From Sapria himalayana (lineage: Eukaryota > Streptophyta > Magnoliopsida > Malpighiales > Rafflesiaceae): a stretch of 64,000 bases of DNA. The position numbers were made by a program, and so were the translations under genes. The DNA lies in the NCBI GenBank assembly GCA_029783825.1, contig JAREIK010001332.1, forward strand, positions 2,094,314-2,158,313, in the 5' to 3' direction. Shown here piece after piece: positions 12,358-23,274 of the stretch (position 1 is the stretch's first letter; the number at the start of each line of letters is the position of its first letter). The notes beneath the pieces were generated by a model. That model was given only the letters and a program-made list of their open reading frames with translations, ran no database searches and was not told the origin of the DNA.

Positions 12358-13395
12358 GGAAGAAAATATTATTTTGACCTTATACAATTTTGTAGAGTTA
12401 TTATTATTAATAGTATCTAAGTGTATGTCAATATTAATTTCATTATCATTAAATTCACTATTATCCATTTTTATTTTTTAAAATTTATGTTCTTAGGTAA
12501 CAATTAAATTATATTAAAAAAACTAAATAAAAAATAATTCTCAGTTTATGGAGAGGAAACAAAGATAAAAAATTACATCACGTATCCTGTAGGTTAGGTA
12601 ATGAAATTAAAACACAAAGAAATGAAATCTCCACTCCATGTCTATGTTCTTTAAGCTTTAAAAAATTCTAAATCTAAAACTAAAAGTGTTAGCTTTAGAG
12701 AGAGAAAGAACTGTGACCAAGAGGGGTGAGAGAGAGAGAGAAGAAAGTTGAATGAAAAACTCAAATCACTAAATTGATTTGTTGTATAATTACGCTTCCA
12801 CGGTAGTGATATTAAGATACAAAAACAACAGAAATAATAGAAAACAAGCAATATATATATATCCAATCTAGCAACCAACCATGGAAGAATCAAAAAAAAT
12901 GTGAAATAAACACCAAAAATAACGTGGTTTGCTAGTCGCTCAATACGACTAGCTACATCCACCAGAAAACACTTATGCATTACAGATTAAACCAACCAAA
13001 ATAGTCTTACAGTATTCAACACAGAACAGTCGCAATAAATCATGCAGAGAGAAGAGAGAGAGATGATGAACAGTTCCCCGTGTCCAAAAAATAGCCATTC
13101 GAATTTAAAAGTACAAACATTTTATAATAAAAAAAATCTCTCGGTTCATTTAACAGAAGGGGGTCGGATCATGAAACGGGTAAGGCTCTGCTCCAAAAAT
13201 TTTGGCCTGCTGACCAGACATCGATTCCTCCATTATTGTGCTACTGTTGGATCCTCGGTCTCTTAATATTTCCTTTCCTATACTTATATGAAAATTTTAA
13301 AACAGAAACACAAATATTTGGTTATACAAACAGATTATCAAAAAATAAATTACATATACATCATGATTTATAATGCTTTTTTAATTAAAAAAGAT

Positions 13396-13490
13396 ATATA
13401 TATTTTAATATTTTTTAATTTTTTTAATTTTTTTATTTTTTTTTTATTTTTTTTATTTTTTTTATTTTTTTTACTTTGTTTTAATTAAAA
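13396..13490. repeat. T-rich low-complexity tract
   Basis: Runs of four to nine T separated by single A form about 95 bp of simple sequence within the non-coding part of hAT 1. The 66-residue open frame across it is an artefact of composition. Confidence 0.85.
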
Positions 13491-14104
13491 GGGCAAAATC
13501 ATGACAGCCATCTAAATTTCTACCCTAGCTATATGAAAATAATTCAATAGCCTAGATGGATGGATCTTCCTATTATTTAATTTTTTTTCTCATTGGTTAG
13601 CCATTAGGAAGCCTAAAGCAAAAGTTTCAACATCCCAATAGCCAAAAAGAATGTCGGGGTGGGGACTTAGGCCTAAGGCTGAGGGGGTGTCTGCGTGGAC
13701 CTGGGTTGCGCCATGCAGGCATGCTCAGCCAACCACTTGGCCGGCTAATTAAAAAAACCTTCCATGTGTACCAGGTAGGGTGGGCTTTTTAATATTTTTT
13801 TTAAATCAAATTGGTAAGGCGAGCATGAGCCAATTGGACCATGCTTGCTTCTCGGTCCATGATCTCGAGTCATGGCACCCTTGCCTTGCTGGTGGCCCAT
13901 GCGAATAGGCCAAACACCCTCTTCAAGCCATGCTTGGCATGAGGCACGACAACCCCCTAGCCTAGCTTGACATGAGCTGTGCCTCAGGCCTGCATGACTC
14001 GAGTCTAGGCACAGTTCTAGATTGTACCATGCCAAGCCAAGCATGGCTTTGCTGAGCATTGCTTCGTGCCATGCCTAGGTTGCCCAGCATACGTTTTACC
14101 TCTA

Positions 14105-14750
14105 ATTCAAATAATTTGAGAGTTATGTAAAAAGTCTAACCTATGAGTTTCACTATAGTGTAAGAGTCATGTGTCAACAATTATTTGACTTATATACTTT
14201 TATAAATTTATTAGATGAAAATAACTACCCAACAAACATTTGAGACTATGTCACAAATGATAAGTTTCTATACTATAACAATGACACAATAATATTTGAA
14301 CAAGTAATAATTATGATAAGCCTCTAATAAAATAAATGTAGGGATAGTTAGTTGGTTGTACAATTGTTGCATAATTTCATAATACTTGTGAAATTCACTA
14401 CATTATAGGGTTTCAAAGGTAAAGTTTGGATGACTATCCTAGGATATTAAATTCAATATACATAATTTCCTTAACTAACTAAGGAATTAAATTTCTAAAT
14501 TTGTGTTTAGGAAAGAGATCCCTAAATTAGTAAAGTGATTTTTAAAAATTAACTTCATAATCCACTTTTTTTATTTAAATTTACCTAACACTAGATAATT
14601 GATGATATTTTTAAAAAATAATGAATGTTGTGATAAAATATCCAAAATATATTACTAAAATATAATATTCATTCAAGCTAATTAAAAAAAATAGATCTAA
14701 TAGTTAGCAAAATACACATGATAAATCACAAATGAACAATTATGAAATAG
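14105..14750 (+). repeat. LTR of the GTCATGAC-rich family, part 2 (after hAT 1)
   Basis: It begins with the right copy of the 8-bp duplication (14105-14112) and continues the LTR interrupted at 10070. The block around 14400-14460 (GACTATCC with flanking similarity) matches the inverted 5700-5720 region of the minus-oriented copy. The 3' end is not precisely defined. Confidence 0.45.
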
Positions 14751-14999
14751 TAGCCTTAATTATTATACATATTGCATCAAACACCTAACTCTTTCAAGGA
14801 AAATGCAAGATCAAATAACATATTCCTTGAATTGTCATTTCTGGAGGATACGAAACTAAAGGTTCTAATGAGGTCCGAATGCAAAATGAGAAAGAAGGAC
14901 AATAAGAATATGATGATGATGGTAAATCATGAAGATTATTCTAAAAATAAAAATAAAATGATAGAAACTCACAATGAGAATGTAAGCAATATTTGTATA
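14751..14999. other. Unassigned short spacer with a 79-residue open frame
   Basis: It lies between two plus-oriented LTR copies. A plus-strand open frame at 14772-15011 is Lys/Asn/Met-rich and has no recognisable motif. It may be a remnant of a retroelement internal region, but I see no gag or pol pattern. Confidence 0.3.
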
Positions 15000-15313
15000 G
15001 ATCTTCTATAACTCATGTTTGGTATTCAAACTAATAAATATTTATAGGTATATTGGTACTTTATGATGTTATATATGCATGAAATAGAAGGAATTATGGG
15101 TTGATTTAATAACTTTAGAGTTTTGGTGAGGTTGGATGAATAGCCATAAAATTAATAGATTTTTAGAGATATTTAACAAATGGGATAAAATAATGAGTTT
15201 TTAATAGCTTCAGCATCTATTCTTAACTGATAGCTTAACAAAACTAACTCATTAGTATAATCTTTTCTCCATGTAATAGATTCTTAGTAGTTGTGATATT
15301 ATTATAGAATCTG
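15000..15313 (+). repeat. GTCATGAC-family LTR 'A', part 1
   Basis: From about 15005 this aligns with the start of LTR 'B' at 37140-37440: GTTTGGTATTCAAACT against GTTTGATTAGTATTTAAACT, then GGTACTTTATGATGTT against GGTACTTTATAATATT, then the TTCTTAGTAGTTGTGATATT block against 37420-37440. The LTR is interrupted at 15314 by the Tekay Gypsy element and resumes at 22415. Confidence 0.75.
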
Positions 15314-15727
15314 TATGAAATCCCAAAAAAAAAAAGAAATAAATAATATGATTTGTTTTTGGAAAAAAGGGTAAAATAGTAATTTTATAATAAAAAAATA
15401 AACTGAAACTTTTAGAACCCTGATGATAAAATGGAGTTCGTAATTGAATTCATCTTGAAAATCTGAGGAAGTCAGAATTTCATCAAATAGTAATTTTATA
15501 TTATTTTTTTTATAATATAAAAATAAATAAATAATTAAATAAATAAAAACAAACATAAATGAAAAGACTGCGCCGTGACATTAGCACGTGGATGCTCATG
15601 CACAGTCCAGGAATTTTGAGAAAAAAAATTTTAAAAATTATTACAATAATAATTAAAAAAAAATCATCAGGAATCCGAAAAATAGGATGATGCCTGACGG
15701 GGAAAGAAAAAAAATAAACTTTGGGGG

Positions 15728-15730
<3 letters not shown>

Positions 15731-15759
<29 letters not shown>
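15731..15759. repeat. (AG)n microsatellite
   Basis: About 14 AG dinucleotides in the left Tekay LTR. The matching site in the right LTR (near 21200) has only about five, so the tract changed length after insertion. Confidence 0.95.
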
Positions 15760-15762
<3 letters not shown>

Positions 15763-16189
15763 CTGTGCGAGGAAAAAAATATAAATGATTTGTTGATTTT
15801 ATTTTGATCGTAATTGATTATGTTGGTATTAGAATAGAATAGTCCAATAACTAAAGTTGCTCTACGCGACGAGATCTTTAGTTTGATATCAAATTTATAA
15901 AGTTTCCGTGAAATTTTTCTAAAAGGTAGTGGTTTTCTCCTATCGGAATTTCTTTCTATTTAAAAGTCATAAATGATCATTTTATATATTTCAATTCGAA
16001 TTGTTAGAAATATCATTGGAAATGATTAATTTGTAAAAAGTTTCTGTGATTTGTTTAGTAAAATTTAGTGCAGGTGAATTGGATATGGATTGTTATAGAT
16101 GTTTCTGAAATATCATTTAATCGCAAATGACATAATTATAATTTATATGCATGGGAACATTCCATTTACCTGGGTGGGTGCTTGACACT

Positions 16190-16239
16190 GACACACACAC
16201 AGACACACACAGACACACACACACACACACACACACACA
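16190..16239. repeat. (AC)n microsatellite
   Basis: ACACAC with two interspersed AGACAC units in the left LTR. The equivalent site in the right LTR (21590-21628) is a (TA)n run followed by (CA)n. Open frames rich in Val and Cys on the minus strand are translations of this repeat, not genes. Confidence 0.95.
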
Positions 16240-17044
16240 AAGGTATATAGATTGTATTTGGTGAACTCGAATTGAGACAATGTCCAAACTGAGTTGCACG
16301 GTATTTTTTCTGGAGCATGGCTATTATAAATTTTCGAACTCAAATTGGGACAATGTCCAGGCTAAGTTACGTAGAGATTGTTGAAAAATATCAAAGGAAA
16401 AAAATATTTTGTCAGAGAAATGTCCAATATATTTTTTAGAGGAAGTCCATATTTCTCGGAGTAAATCCAAGAAAATCATATTTTGGAGGAATGTCAAATA
16501 TATTTTTCAAAGGAGGTCCATATTTTTCGGAATAATTCCAAAAAAATAAATATTTATATAGATATGCACACACACACACACACACATATATATCTATATA
16601 TATCTATATATATAATATGTCAAACTTAGTTTCAGCATGTGTGAGGGAGTCGATGAGACTCAGAAATATGAGCATTTATATATTTCACCAATAATTGCAT
16701 TTATAAAAAAACATAGTACTTGAATGAGCATTGACATATATGCATGATATTTTACATGCACTTAGGTAGGAAGTAACTCTGTAGAAGTTTCTACAAAGCT
16801 TTGCTCACTCTATTGTAGGGCCCCTTTTTAGGTACAGGTCGAGGCTAGATCACAAATCCACGTGCGGGATCACACATGTGAAGGGAAGCCAGTTGTGGCT
16901 TAAATAATATGTTGTGTGTTTTTAATTCTGCTGAGCAAATAAAATGGAAAAAATATATTTGGTACATTTGAGAAAATTTTATTTTATTGCACATTATATT
17001 GTGTGATGGAATGAATGAGATCACCTGGAAGATGGGGTGTCACA

Positions 17045-17061
17045 GCTTGATATCAGAGGTT
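17045..17061 (+). promoter_or_regulatory. Primer-binding site, tRNA-Met type (degenerate)
   Basis: GCTTGATATCAGAGG lies directly after the LTR end TGTCACA. It matches the TTGGTATCAGAGC complement of initiator tRNA-Met with a G-to-A change. Reverse transcription of minus-strand cDNA would start here. Confidence 0.85.
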
Positions 17062-17310
17062 AGGTATACAATTACCTATAACTCAGAAATTGTTACAAGT
17101 TTCATAAGGTGGTTGGAAAGTTTAGATATATAAATATCTAATACTTGGGGTAAAAAAACACTAGGATAAAGAAACATAACTTTAGCTGTTCAGAAAATGA
17201 AATGATAATCTCAAAATGAAAGGCTAGTATTAGTTGACATGTGCACTAATAATAGGGAATGAATGTGATTCTTAAATTATTATTTGATTTATGTAGATGG
17301 TAAGTAGATA

Positions 17311-17562
17311 ATGAGGACACAAGAGACATCAATGAAATGAGGATCAACCCCAGCCTTTTTTGATCAACAGGCTCTCATAGAGGCTGTGGGTGTCACCATT
17401 GTGAGAGTTAAACAAACTAGTGTAACTGGAGCTCAATAAGGACCAAGTAACCTACATAGGTTCAAGGCATATCATCCTCCAATATTTATGGAAGGAGAGG
17501 ACACAATAATAGTAGATCATTGGTTACGACATATTGAGAAAAACTTAGACGAGACATTGCAT
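17311..17562 (+). pseudogene. Tekay gag remnant, N-terminal only
   Basis: From ATG 17311 the frame gives MRTQETSMK, a stop, then TPAFFDQQALIEAV and FKAYHPPIFMEGEDTIIVDHWL. This is the typical start of chromovirus gag (FxxxxPPxFxG...AExWL). It breaks off after about 80 codons: the rest of capsid and the zinc knuckle are missing and the sequence passes straight into protease, so an internal deletion is inferred. Gag would form the virus-like particle. Confidence 0.8.
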
Positions 17563-17880
17563 GTGATTTTTCATTGGGACTAAGGTGAAAATTAGTCAGA
17601 TATGTAAAGATTGTGAGTTAGAAATCTCAGGGATTCTACTCATGGCAGACCTTAGAGTCATGGATATGTCAGATTTTGATGTAATTCTTGGCATGGACTA
17701 CTTAATAGCACATTGAGTTGTTATTGATTGTGATCATAGACAAATTATTATCCACATACCATATGATATATGTGTTATATTTTAGAAGATAAGCTTAATA
17801 CTTTACCCCAGAATATATATGATTCTAAATGGCATTGACAACTTATGGTTTGACTGGCATGTCTCACCCTAGAAGAATAG
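17563..17880 (+). pseudogene. Tekay protease remnant, C-terminal half
   Basis: Reads ISGILLMADLRVMDMSDFDVILGMDYL followed by IDCDHRQI, with the FDVILGMDWL block characteristic of chromovirus aspartic protease. The N-terminal half with the DSG catalytic motif is absent because of the deletion that fuses gag to this point. Stops interrupt the rest. Confidence 0.8.
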
Positions 17881-17886
17881 GAGACA

Positions 17887-18890
17887 TTGAAAATGGATCT
17901 TCCTCAAATAGTTTGTGATTACAAGGATGTTTTTCCTGATGTATTACCAGCATTACCCCCACACAAGAATGTTAATTTTTGTATTGAGTTACATCCAAGT
18001 ATATCACCCTTTTCTATGACTCCACATAGGATGACACCGATTGAATTACAAGAACTAAAGGTCCAAATAAAAGATTTGTTAAACAAGGATTTCATTAGAC
18101 CTAGCATTTCACCTTTGGGTGCTCTAGTTTTATTTGCAAAGAAGAAGGATAAAACCCTTCGACTATGTATTGATTATCCACTATTAAATAGGGTTATGAT
18201 AAAGAATTGATATCCATTACCAAGGATTGATGATTTATTTTACTAGTTAAAAGAGACGCAGGTCTTTTCCAAAATAGATCTTTATATTGGATCTCATCAG
18301 TTGTGAGTTAGGGATTGATTCATTTAGAACGTGTTATTTAGAGTAATCACCAGTTGTGGATTTTCTAAATGCTGACATTTCTAAGACAGCATTTAGAACA
18401 TGGTATGGTCATTTTGAGTTTATAGTAATGCCTTTCAGATTAACGAATGTGGCAATAGCATTCATGGATCTTATGCATAGAATATTTCAGCCATATTTAG
18501 ATCATTTTATTGTAATTTTTGGGGATGATATTTTGATCTATTCTCTGTCCGAAGGAAAACATGAGAATCATTTACAAATTATTCTCAAAACTTTGAGAGA
18601 ACATAAGTTGTATGCCAAGTTTACTAAATATGACTCTTGGTTGACAGAAGCAATATTCTTGGGACATGTAGTATCAGCTACTGGTATCTCAGTGGACCCT
18701 GAAAAAGTTATGGCAGTCATGAGTTGGGAGAGGCCAAAGTCAGTTTTTGAAATATGTAGTTTTTTGGGATTGGCTGGGTATTACAGAAGATTTATTGAGA
18801 ATTTTTCCTGGTTAGCTGCTTCAATGACTAGATTGACCATGAAGGAAGTCATGTATGAGTGGACTAATTTATGTGAAAAGGAATTCTAGG
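17887..18890 (+). pseudogene. Tekay reverse transcriptase remnant
   Basis: The open piece 17887-18210 gives [10 protein letters not shown] and then [37 protein letters not shown] and [11 protein letters not shown] (family: FIRPSxSPWGAPVLFVKKKD, MCIDYRxLN). After a stop and frame change, 18356-18889 continues with [25 protein letters not shown] (the FVDDILVYS active site with Val to Gly, both Asp kept), and [18 protein letters not shown], ending in [16 protein letters not shown]. The enzyme copies element RNA to DNA. Stops and a damaged middle segment (18210-18355) make it inactive. Confidence 0.92.
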
Positions 18891-19310
18891 AATTGAAAAG
18901 GAGACTTACTTCAGCTCCTATTTTGATAGTTTCGGATAGGGGACCGAAATATACTATGTATTGTGATGCCTTGAAAGATGGATTAGGATGTGTTCCAATG
19001 TAATCCGGGAGAGTTGTAGCTTATGGTTCAAGGCAGTTAAAGAATCATAAGTAGAATTACCCCACGCATGATATAAAGTTGGCGGATATAGTCTCTGCTT
19101 TAAAAATATGGCGCCACTATTTGTATGAAGAGCAATTTGAGGTATATTTAAACCATAAAAGGTTGAAATATATCTTTACACAATGAGACCTTAACATGAG
19201 ACAGTGTCGATGGATGGACTATCTAGAAGATTATAATTTTACTCTGTATTTCCATCTAGTTAAGGCAAATGTGGTGGCTGATACACCTAGTCAGAAGCCA
19301 TGAGGTGCAC
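18891..19310 (+). pseudogene. Tekay RNase H remnant
   Basis: In continuing frame: [73 protein letters not shown], and KANVVADTPSQKP (family: KANVVADALSRK). This is a near-complete RNase H domain of chromovirus type. Premature stops are scattered through it, some of them single-base transitions. Confidence 0.92.
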
Positions 19311-20456
19311 TAGCTTGTATAACTATGCGGGAATGAGATATGATTGAAACCGTGAGATGATTCAGCTTACAATATACCAGTCAAAGTTAGGGTGTTATCA
19401 AGAGTTTAGTATCTATACCTTCGCTATTTAATAAGGTAATTGAAATGCAAAAACAAGATGTAGAAATATTATCTATTAAGAACTGAGTAGAGACTGGTAT
19501 ATGCAATGAAGGTTGGGCTATTCATATGGATGGTAGTCTTTGGTTTAGGGGATGGATTGTGGTTTCTCATATAGTAGAATTGAGATACGAAATTCTTAGA
19601 GAATTTCACAATTCTCATTTTACAGTATATCCGGGTGGCACGATGATGTGTAATGATCTTTGTCGCCAGTATTACTAGAATGAGATAAAGTAACACATTG
19701 GGGATTTTATTCGATGATACCTCACATATCAGTAGATAAAGGCTGATCATCAAAGGCCAGCAGAATTACTCCATCCTTTGGAGGTAGCAGTATCTATTGT
19801 AGCGGATAGAGATCCCATATTTATGGCTCATTTTTAGAAGAGTTTCTAGAAAGAAATGGGAACACATTTGATAAAGAGCATTGCTTTTCATCCACAAATA
19901 GATGGTCAATCAGAAGAAACATATAAGTTTTAGAAGATATGTTGTGAGCATGTTGCCTAGATTTCAAGGGTAGTTGGGAAGAACATCTACCTTTGGTCGA
20001 GTTTGACTATAACAATAGTTATCAGGCAAGTATCTAAATGGCGCCATATGAATTAGTGGATGGAAGACTATGTCGATCTCAGTTTGTTAGGCTAAGGTGG
20101 GAAACAGATCCAACACGGGTCTAGATGTGATTAGAGATACCTCGTAGAAAATAGATTTGATACGACAACATCTTCTTACAGCTCAAAGTTGATAGAAAAG
20201 TTATGTTGATAGATGAAGGTGACCTCTAGAATTTGAGGTGGGAGATCATGTTTTTTTGAAAGTGATGCCAAAAAGGGGAGTAATTAGATTTGACAAGCAT
20301 GTAAAGTTATCACCAAGATATATTGGGGCATTCGAAATTCGCAAGAAGGTTGGTTTGGTTGCTTATCAATTGACATTACCACCATATTTATCTGGTGTCC
20401 ATAAGATATTCCACCTCTCAATGCTTAGGAATATATTTATGATCCAACTCATATAA
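19311..20456 (+). pseudogene. Tekay integrase remnant
   Basis: Zinc-finger part: LREFHNSHFTVYPGGTMMCNDL at about 19600-19650 and a decayed TCQ-KADHQRPAELLHPL. The core resumes with SIVADRDPIF, MGTHLIKSIAFHPQIDGQSE (HPQTDGQ block), then LPLVEFDYNNSYQ and MAPYELVDGRLC in shifting frames. The segment with the first catalytic Asp (after LLHPL) is missing, so a deletion of the core start is inferred. The C-terminal part (20238-20456) reads GDHVFLKVMPKRGVIRF and KLSPRYIGAFEI, the GPY/F module. Confidence 0.9.
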
Positions 20457-20655
20457 TAGATTTGGAAGAACTCATTATTGATGTAGATGAAACATTTAAA
20501 GAAATACTAGTGTGTATCATTGATAGTCGAGACCATGTTTTGTGATGCAAGACTGTGAGGTTAGTAAAAGTGATATGACAATATCAAGGAATAGAAGAAG
20601 TAACATGGGAACATGAAGACACAATGCATGTCACTTATCTTTTTTTATTTGAAAA
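20441..20655 (+). pseudogene. Tekay chromodomain remnant
   Basis: After the integrase C-terminus one frame gives ETFKEILVCIIDSRDHVL, a stop, then VRLVKVIWQYQGIEEVTWEHEDTM. This matches the chromovirus chromodomain (PVxIIDRxxKxLRxKxIxxVKVxWxxHxxEEATWExE). In active chromoviruses the domain steers integration towards particular chromatin marks. Confidence 0.85.
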
Positions 20656-20767
20656 TGAAGATATGTATTTTAGTAATTTAATAATTAATTAATTTTAGGA
20701 TATGTTTATAATTGTAAAGTTGTATCTGTGAGAATTTTGGGATGAAAATATTTTAAGGAGTTTATAA

Positions 20768-21587
20768 TGTGAAATCCCAAAAAAATGAAGAAATAAATAA
20801 TATGATTTGTTTTTGGAAAAAAGGGTAAAATAGTAAATTTGCAATAAGAAAAATAAACTAAAAATTTTATAACCCTGATGATAAAATGGAGTTTGTTATT
20901 GAATTCATCTTTGAAAATATAGCTACGGTGACAAATTTCATCAAATTCTGAGGAAGTTAGAATTTAGTTATTAATTTTTTAAATAATTTTTAAAATAAAT
21001 AAATAAATAAATAACAAACATAAGCGAAAAGACGATGCCATGACCTCAACACATGGCCATGCATGCGCGGTCTAGGCGTTTGACAAAAAAAATTAAAAAA
21101 ACAATAATTATAATAATAATTTTTTTTAAAAAAAATCAGGAATCCAGAAAATGGGATGATGCCTGATGGGGAAATAAAAAAAATAAATTTCGGGGGAGCA
21201 AGAGAGAGAGTCACTGTGCGAGGAAAAAATATATAAACGATCTATTGCTTTTATTTTGATCGTAACTAATTATTTTGAAGTTAGAATAGAATAGTCCAAT
21301 AACTAAAGTTGCTTTATGTGACGAGATCTTCAGTTTGATATCAAATATATAAAGTTTTTATGAAATTTTCTGAAAGGTAGTGGTTTTCTGCTATTAAAAT
21401 TTCTTTCTATTTACAAGCTATTGGAAATGGTTAATTGAGGAAAAGTATATGTGCTTCGTTTAGTATAATTTTGTTCATATGAATTAGGTTTGGATTGTTA
21501 TCATTGTGTCTGAAACATCATTTAATCGTAAATGGCATAATTGTATTTCATATGCACGGGAAGATTCCATATATATGGGTGGGTGCA

Positions 21588-21628
<41 letters not shown>

Positions 21629-22414
21629 TACATATAAAGGTATATGAATTGTATTTGGCAAACTTGAATTGAAACAACGTATAGATTGAGTTGCTCGGTA
21701 TTGGGACAACATCCAGGTTGAGTTACGTAGCAATTTTTGGAAAATATCCAAGGAAAAAATTTTTTTGTTGGTGAAATGTCCAATATGTTTTTTGGAGGAG
21801 GTCCATATTTCTTAGAGTAAATCCAAGAAAATTATATTTTATTCGGAGAAATGTCCAATATGTTTTTCGGAGGAGATCCATACATTTTGGAATAATTCCA
21901 AAAAAATAAATATTTCTATAGATATATATACATACACAGACACGGTCACACACACACACACATATCTATATATATCTATATATAAAATATGTCACACGTG
22001 GTTTCGGCATGTGTGAGGAAGTCGATGGGACTCAAGAATATGGGCATATAAACATTTTATCCATAAATGCATTCATATAAATAGTGTACTTGAATGGGCA
22101 TTGATATATGCATGATATTTTACGTGCACTTAGGTAGGGAGTAACTCGGTAGAAGTTTACCTCTACTGAGCTTTGCTCACTCTGTTCTATGACCTTTTTT
22201 CAGGAACAAGTCCAGGGCAGATGACTGATCCACATGCGTAATCGTACATGTGAAGGGAAGTCGGTTGTGGCTTAAATAATATGTTGTGTGTTTTTTAATC
22301 TGTTGAGCAAATAAAATGGAAAAAATGTATGGTACATTTGAGAAAATTTTATTTTATTGCACATTATATTATGTGATGGAATGAATGGGACTCCCTGGGA
22401 GATAGGGTGTCACA
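20768..22414 (+). repeat. Right LTR of the Tekay element (1,647 bp)
   Basis: It starts TGTGAAATCCC after a degenerate purine run (AAGGAGTTTATAA) and ends GGGTGTCACA. It is collinear with the left LTR, including the 21777-21900 internal duplication, but its microsatellites are of different length and type, for example (TA)n at 21589-21618. A TATA-like ATATATAAACG lies at 21228-21238. Confidence 0.92.
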
Positions 22415-23274
22415 GTCACAGTCATAGTATCTTTTGAAATTTAAATGACTATGGCATTAATTTTTTGCTACCAAGTACCACATTGGTGCTCAAGATCATG
22501 ACCAAATCCAAGTACTATGATTCTATCTTTAATTTGGTTGTGTAGTCTCAAGACAGAGTTGTAGTTTCTTTTTACAAATCAATGATATTTGAGAAATAAA
22601 AAGTTATAGAATAAAATTAATCAGTCAAAGCTATAACTTTTATTCAGAGGCATGACTTTTAAGACACTAAAAGTTTCAAATAATATTACTCAACTATCAT
22701 CATTTTCCAAGGATTTGACTCTTATTCCCAAAGAAAGACAAAGCTACAACTTTAATGCTCAAGTTAATTATCATTACTACAACATTCTTGTAGTGTCATA
22801 ACAACATAATATACAAGAGAAATGAAGAGAAGTGTCATGGCAAACCATAGTGTCGTGAATACTTGAAGACATATGAAGAATAAATTTTGTACCATAGTCA
22901 TTGCCCAGAGTCAAAACAATAGTATACACAAGGCCTTCCTAGTGTCATGGCTATATCATTGTGTCATGACCATAAAATAATCTAGAAAAACCAATGCAAA
23001 TACCATAGCTTTATAAATGAATCATGGCCATATATCAATATGAGAAGTCCTTCACTATGCTGGGGCCATTTCCTAGTGTTGTGACCATTTATTCAAGACA
23101 AGAAAGCAAATGCATGAAGTTGTGATCCTTCATCGAAGATGAGAAAAAGAATGCATGAAGCCGCAGCCACTTCATGATGACACAACTTCATGTTATAAAG
23201 ATATCAGGCTCAAGTCATAGTCATTGCCATTACCATGACTTCTTGTTACCGAAAGATTAGAATGCAATCCAGAG
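22415..23274 (+). repeat. GTCATGAC-family LTR 'A', part 2
   Basis: Continues LTR A between the Tekay and Copia insertions. It aligns with 37450-38275: CAAGTACTATGATTCTATC against TAAGTATCATGACTTTATC, AAAAAGTTATAGA against AAAAAGTTACAGA, and AATGCAATCCAGAG against TTACAATCTAGAG at the Copia insertion point. Confidence 0.85.

Larger units (their letters stand above)
10071..14104 (-). mobile_element. hAT DNA transposon, 4,034 bp (hAT 1)
   Basis: The element is bounded by the perfect 8-bp duplication ATTCAAAT. Its ends are short imperfect inverted repeats: TAGGTTGGAC on the left and TAGAGGTAAAAC read inward from the right. Subterminal regions (10075-10210, 13620-14100) are much richer in GC than the surroundings and full of GCCATGC/GGCATGG words, as usual for plant hAT elements. 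The transposase remnant is on the minus strand (about 12357-10594). The 12480-13620 part is non-coding, including a T-rich stretch at 13400-13490. It is inserted in a plus-oriented Gypsy LTR (8617-14750). Confidence 0.9.
15314..17044 (+). repeat. Left LTR of the Tekay element (1,731 bp)
   Basis: It starts TATGAAATCCC (the right LTR keeps TGTGAAATCCC, so the TG has mutated) and ends GGGGTGTCACA next to the primer-binding site. It carries an (AG)n tract at 15731-15759, (AC)n at 16190-16239 and 16568-16587, and an internal tandem duplication at 16421-16545 (TGTCCAATATATTTTT and GGTCCATATTT each twice, about 67 bp apart). A TATA-like AATATAAATGA lies at about 15778. Confidence 0.92.
15314..22414 (+). 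mobile_element. Tekay/Del-type Gypsy chromovirus, 7.1 kb, defective
   Basis: Two LTRs (15314-17044 and 20768-22414) flank a 3.7-kb internal region with gag, PR, RT, RNase H, integrase and chromodomain remnants in that order. Similarity of the RNase H, integrase and chromodomain to Tekay/Del elements is by motif recognition. Two internal deletions removed the end of gag through the PR active site, and part of the integrase core. No clean 5-bp target duplication is visible (left flank ATCTG, right flank GTCAC). The insertion point lies inside LTR 'A', and its unoccupied counterpart is at about 37440-37450. Confidence 0.9.

Noticed and set aside
13745..14059. A 104-residue minus-strand open frame.
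   Set aside because: It lies in the GC-rich, repeat-filled subterminal region of hAT 1. Its composition reflects GCATGGC-type words rather than a protein.
16117..16343. Cys/Val-rich open frames on the minus strand.
   Set aside because: They are translations of the (AC)n microsatellite in the Tekay LTR.
15309..22419. A clean 5-bp target duplication for the Tekay element.
   Set aside because: Left flank ATCTG and right flank GTCAC do not match. Either mutation or a small boundary error prevents a claim.
22785..22795. TTCTTGTAGTG looks like the inward complement of a CACTA-element terminus (CACTACAAGAA).
   Set aside because: It lies in the middle of LTR 'A', and the paralogue near 37830 has ordinary diverged sequence there with no element boundary. 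No partner terminus was found.
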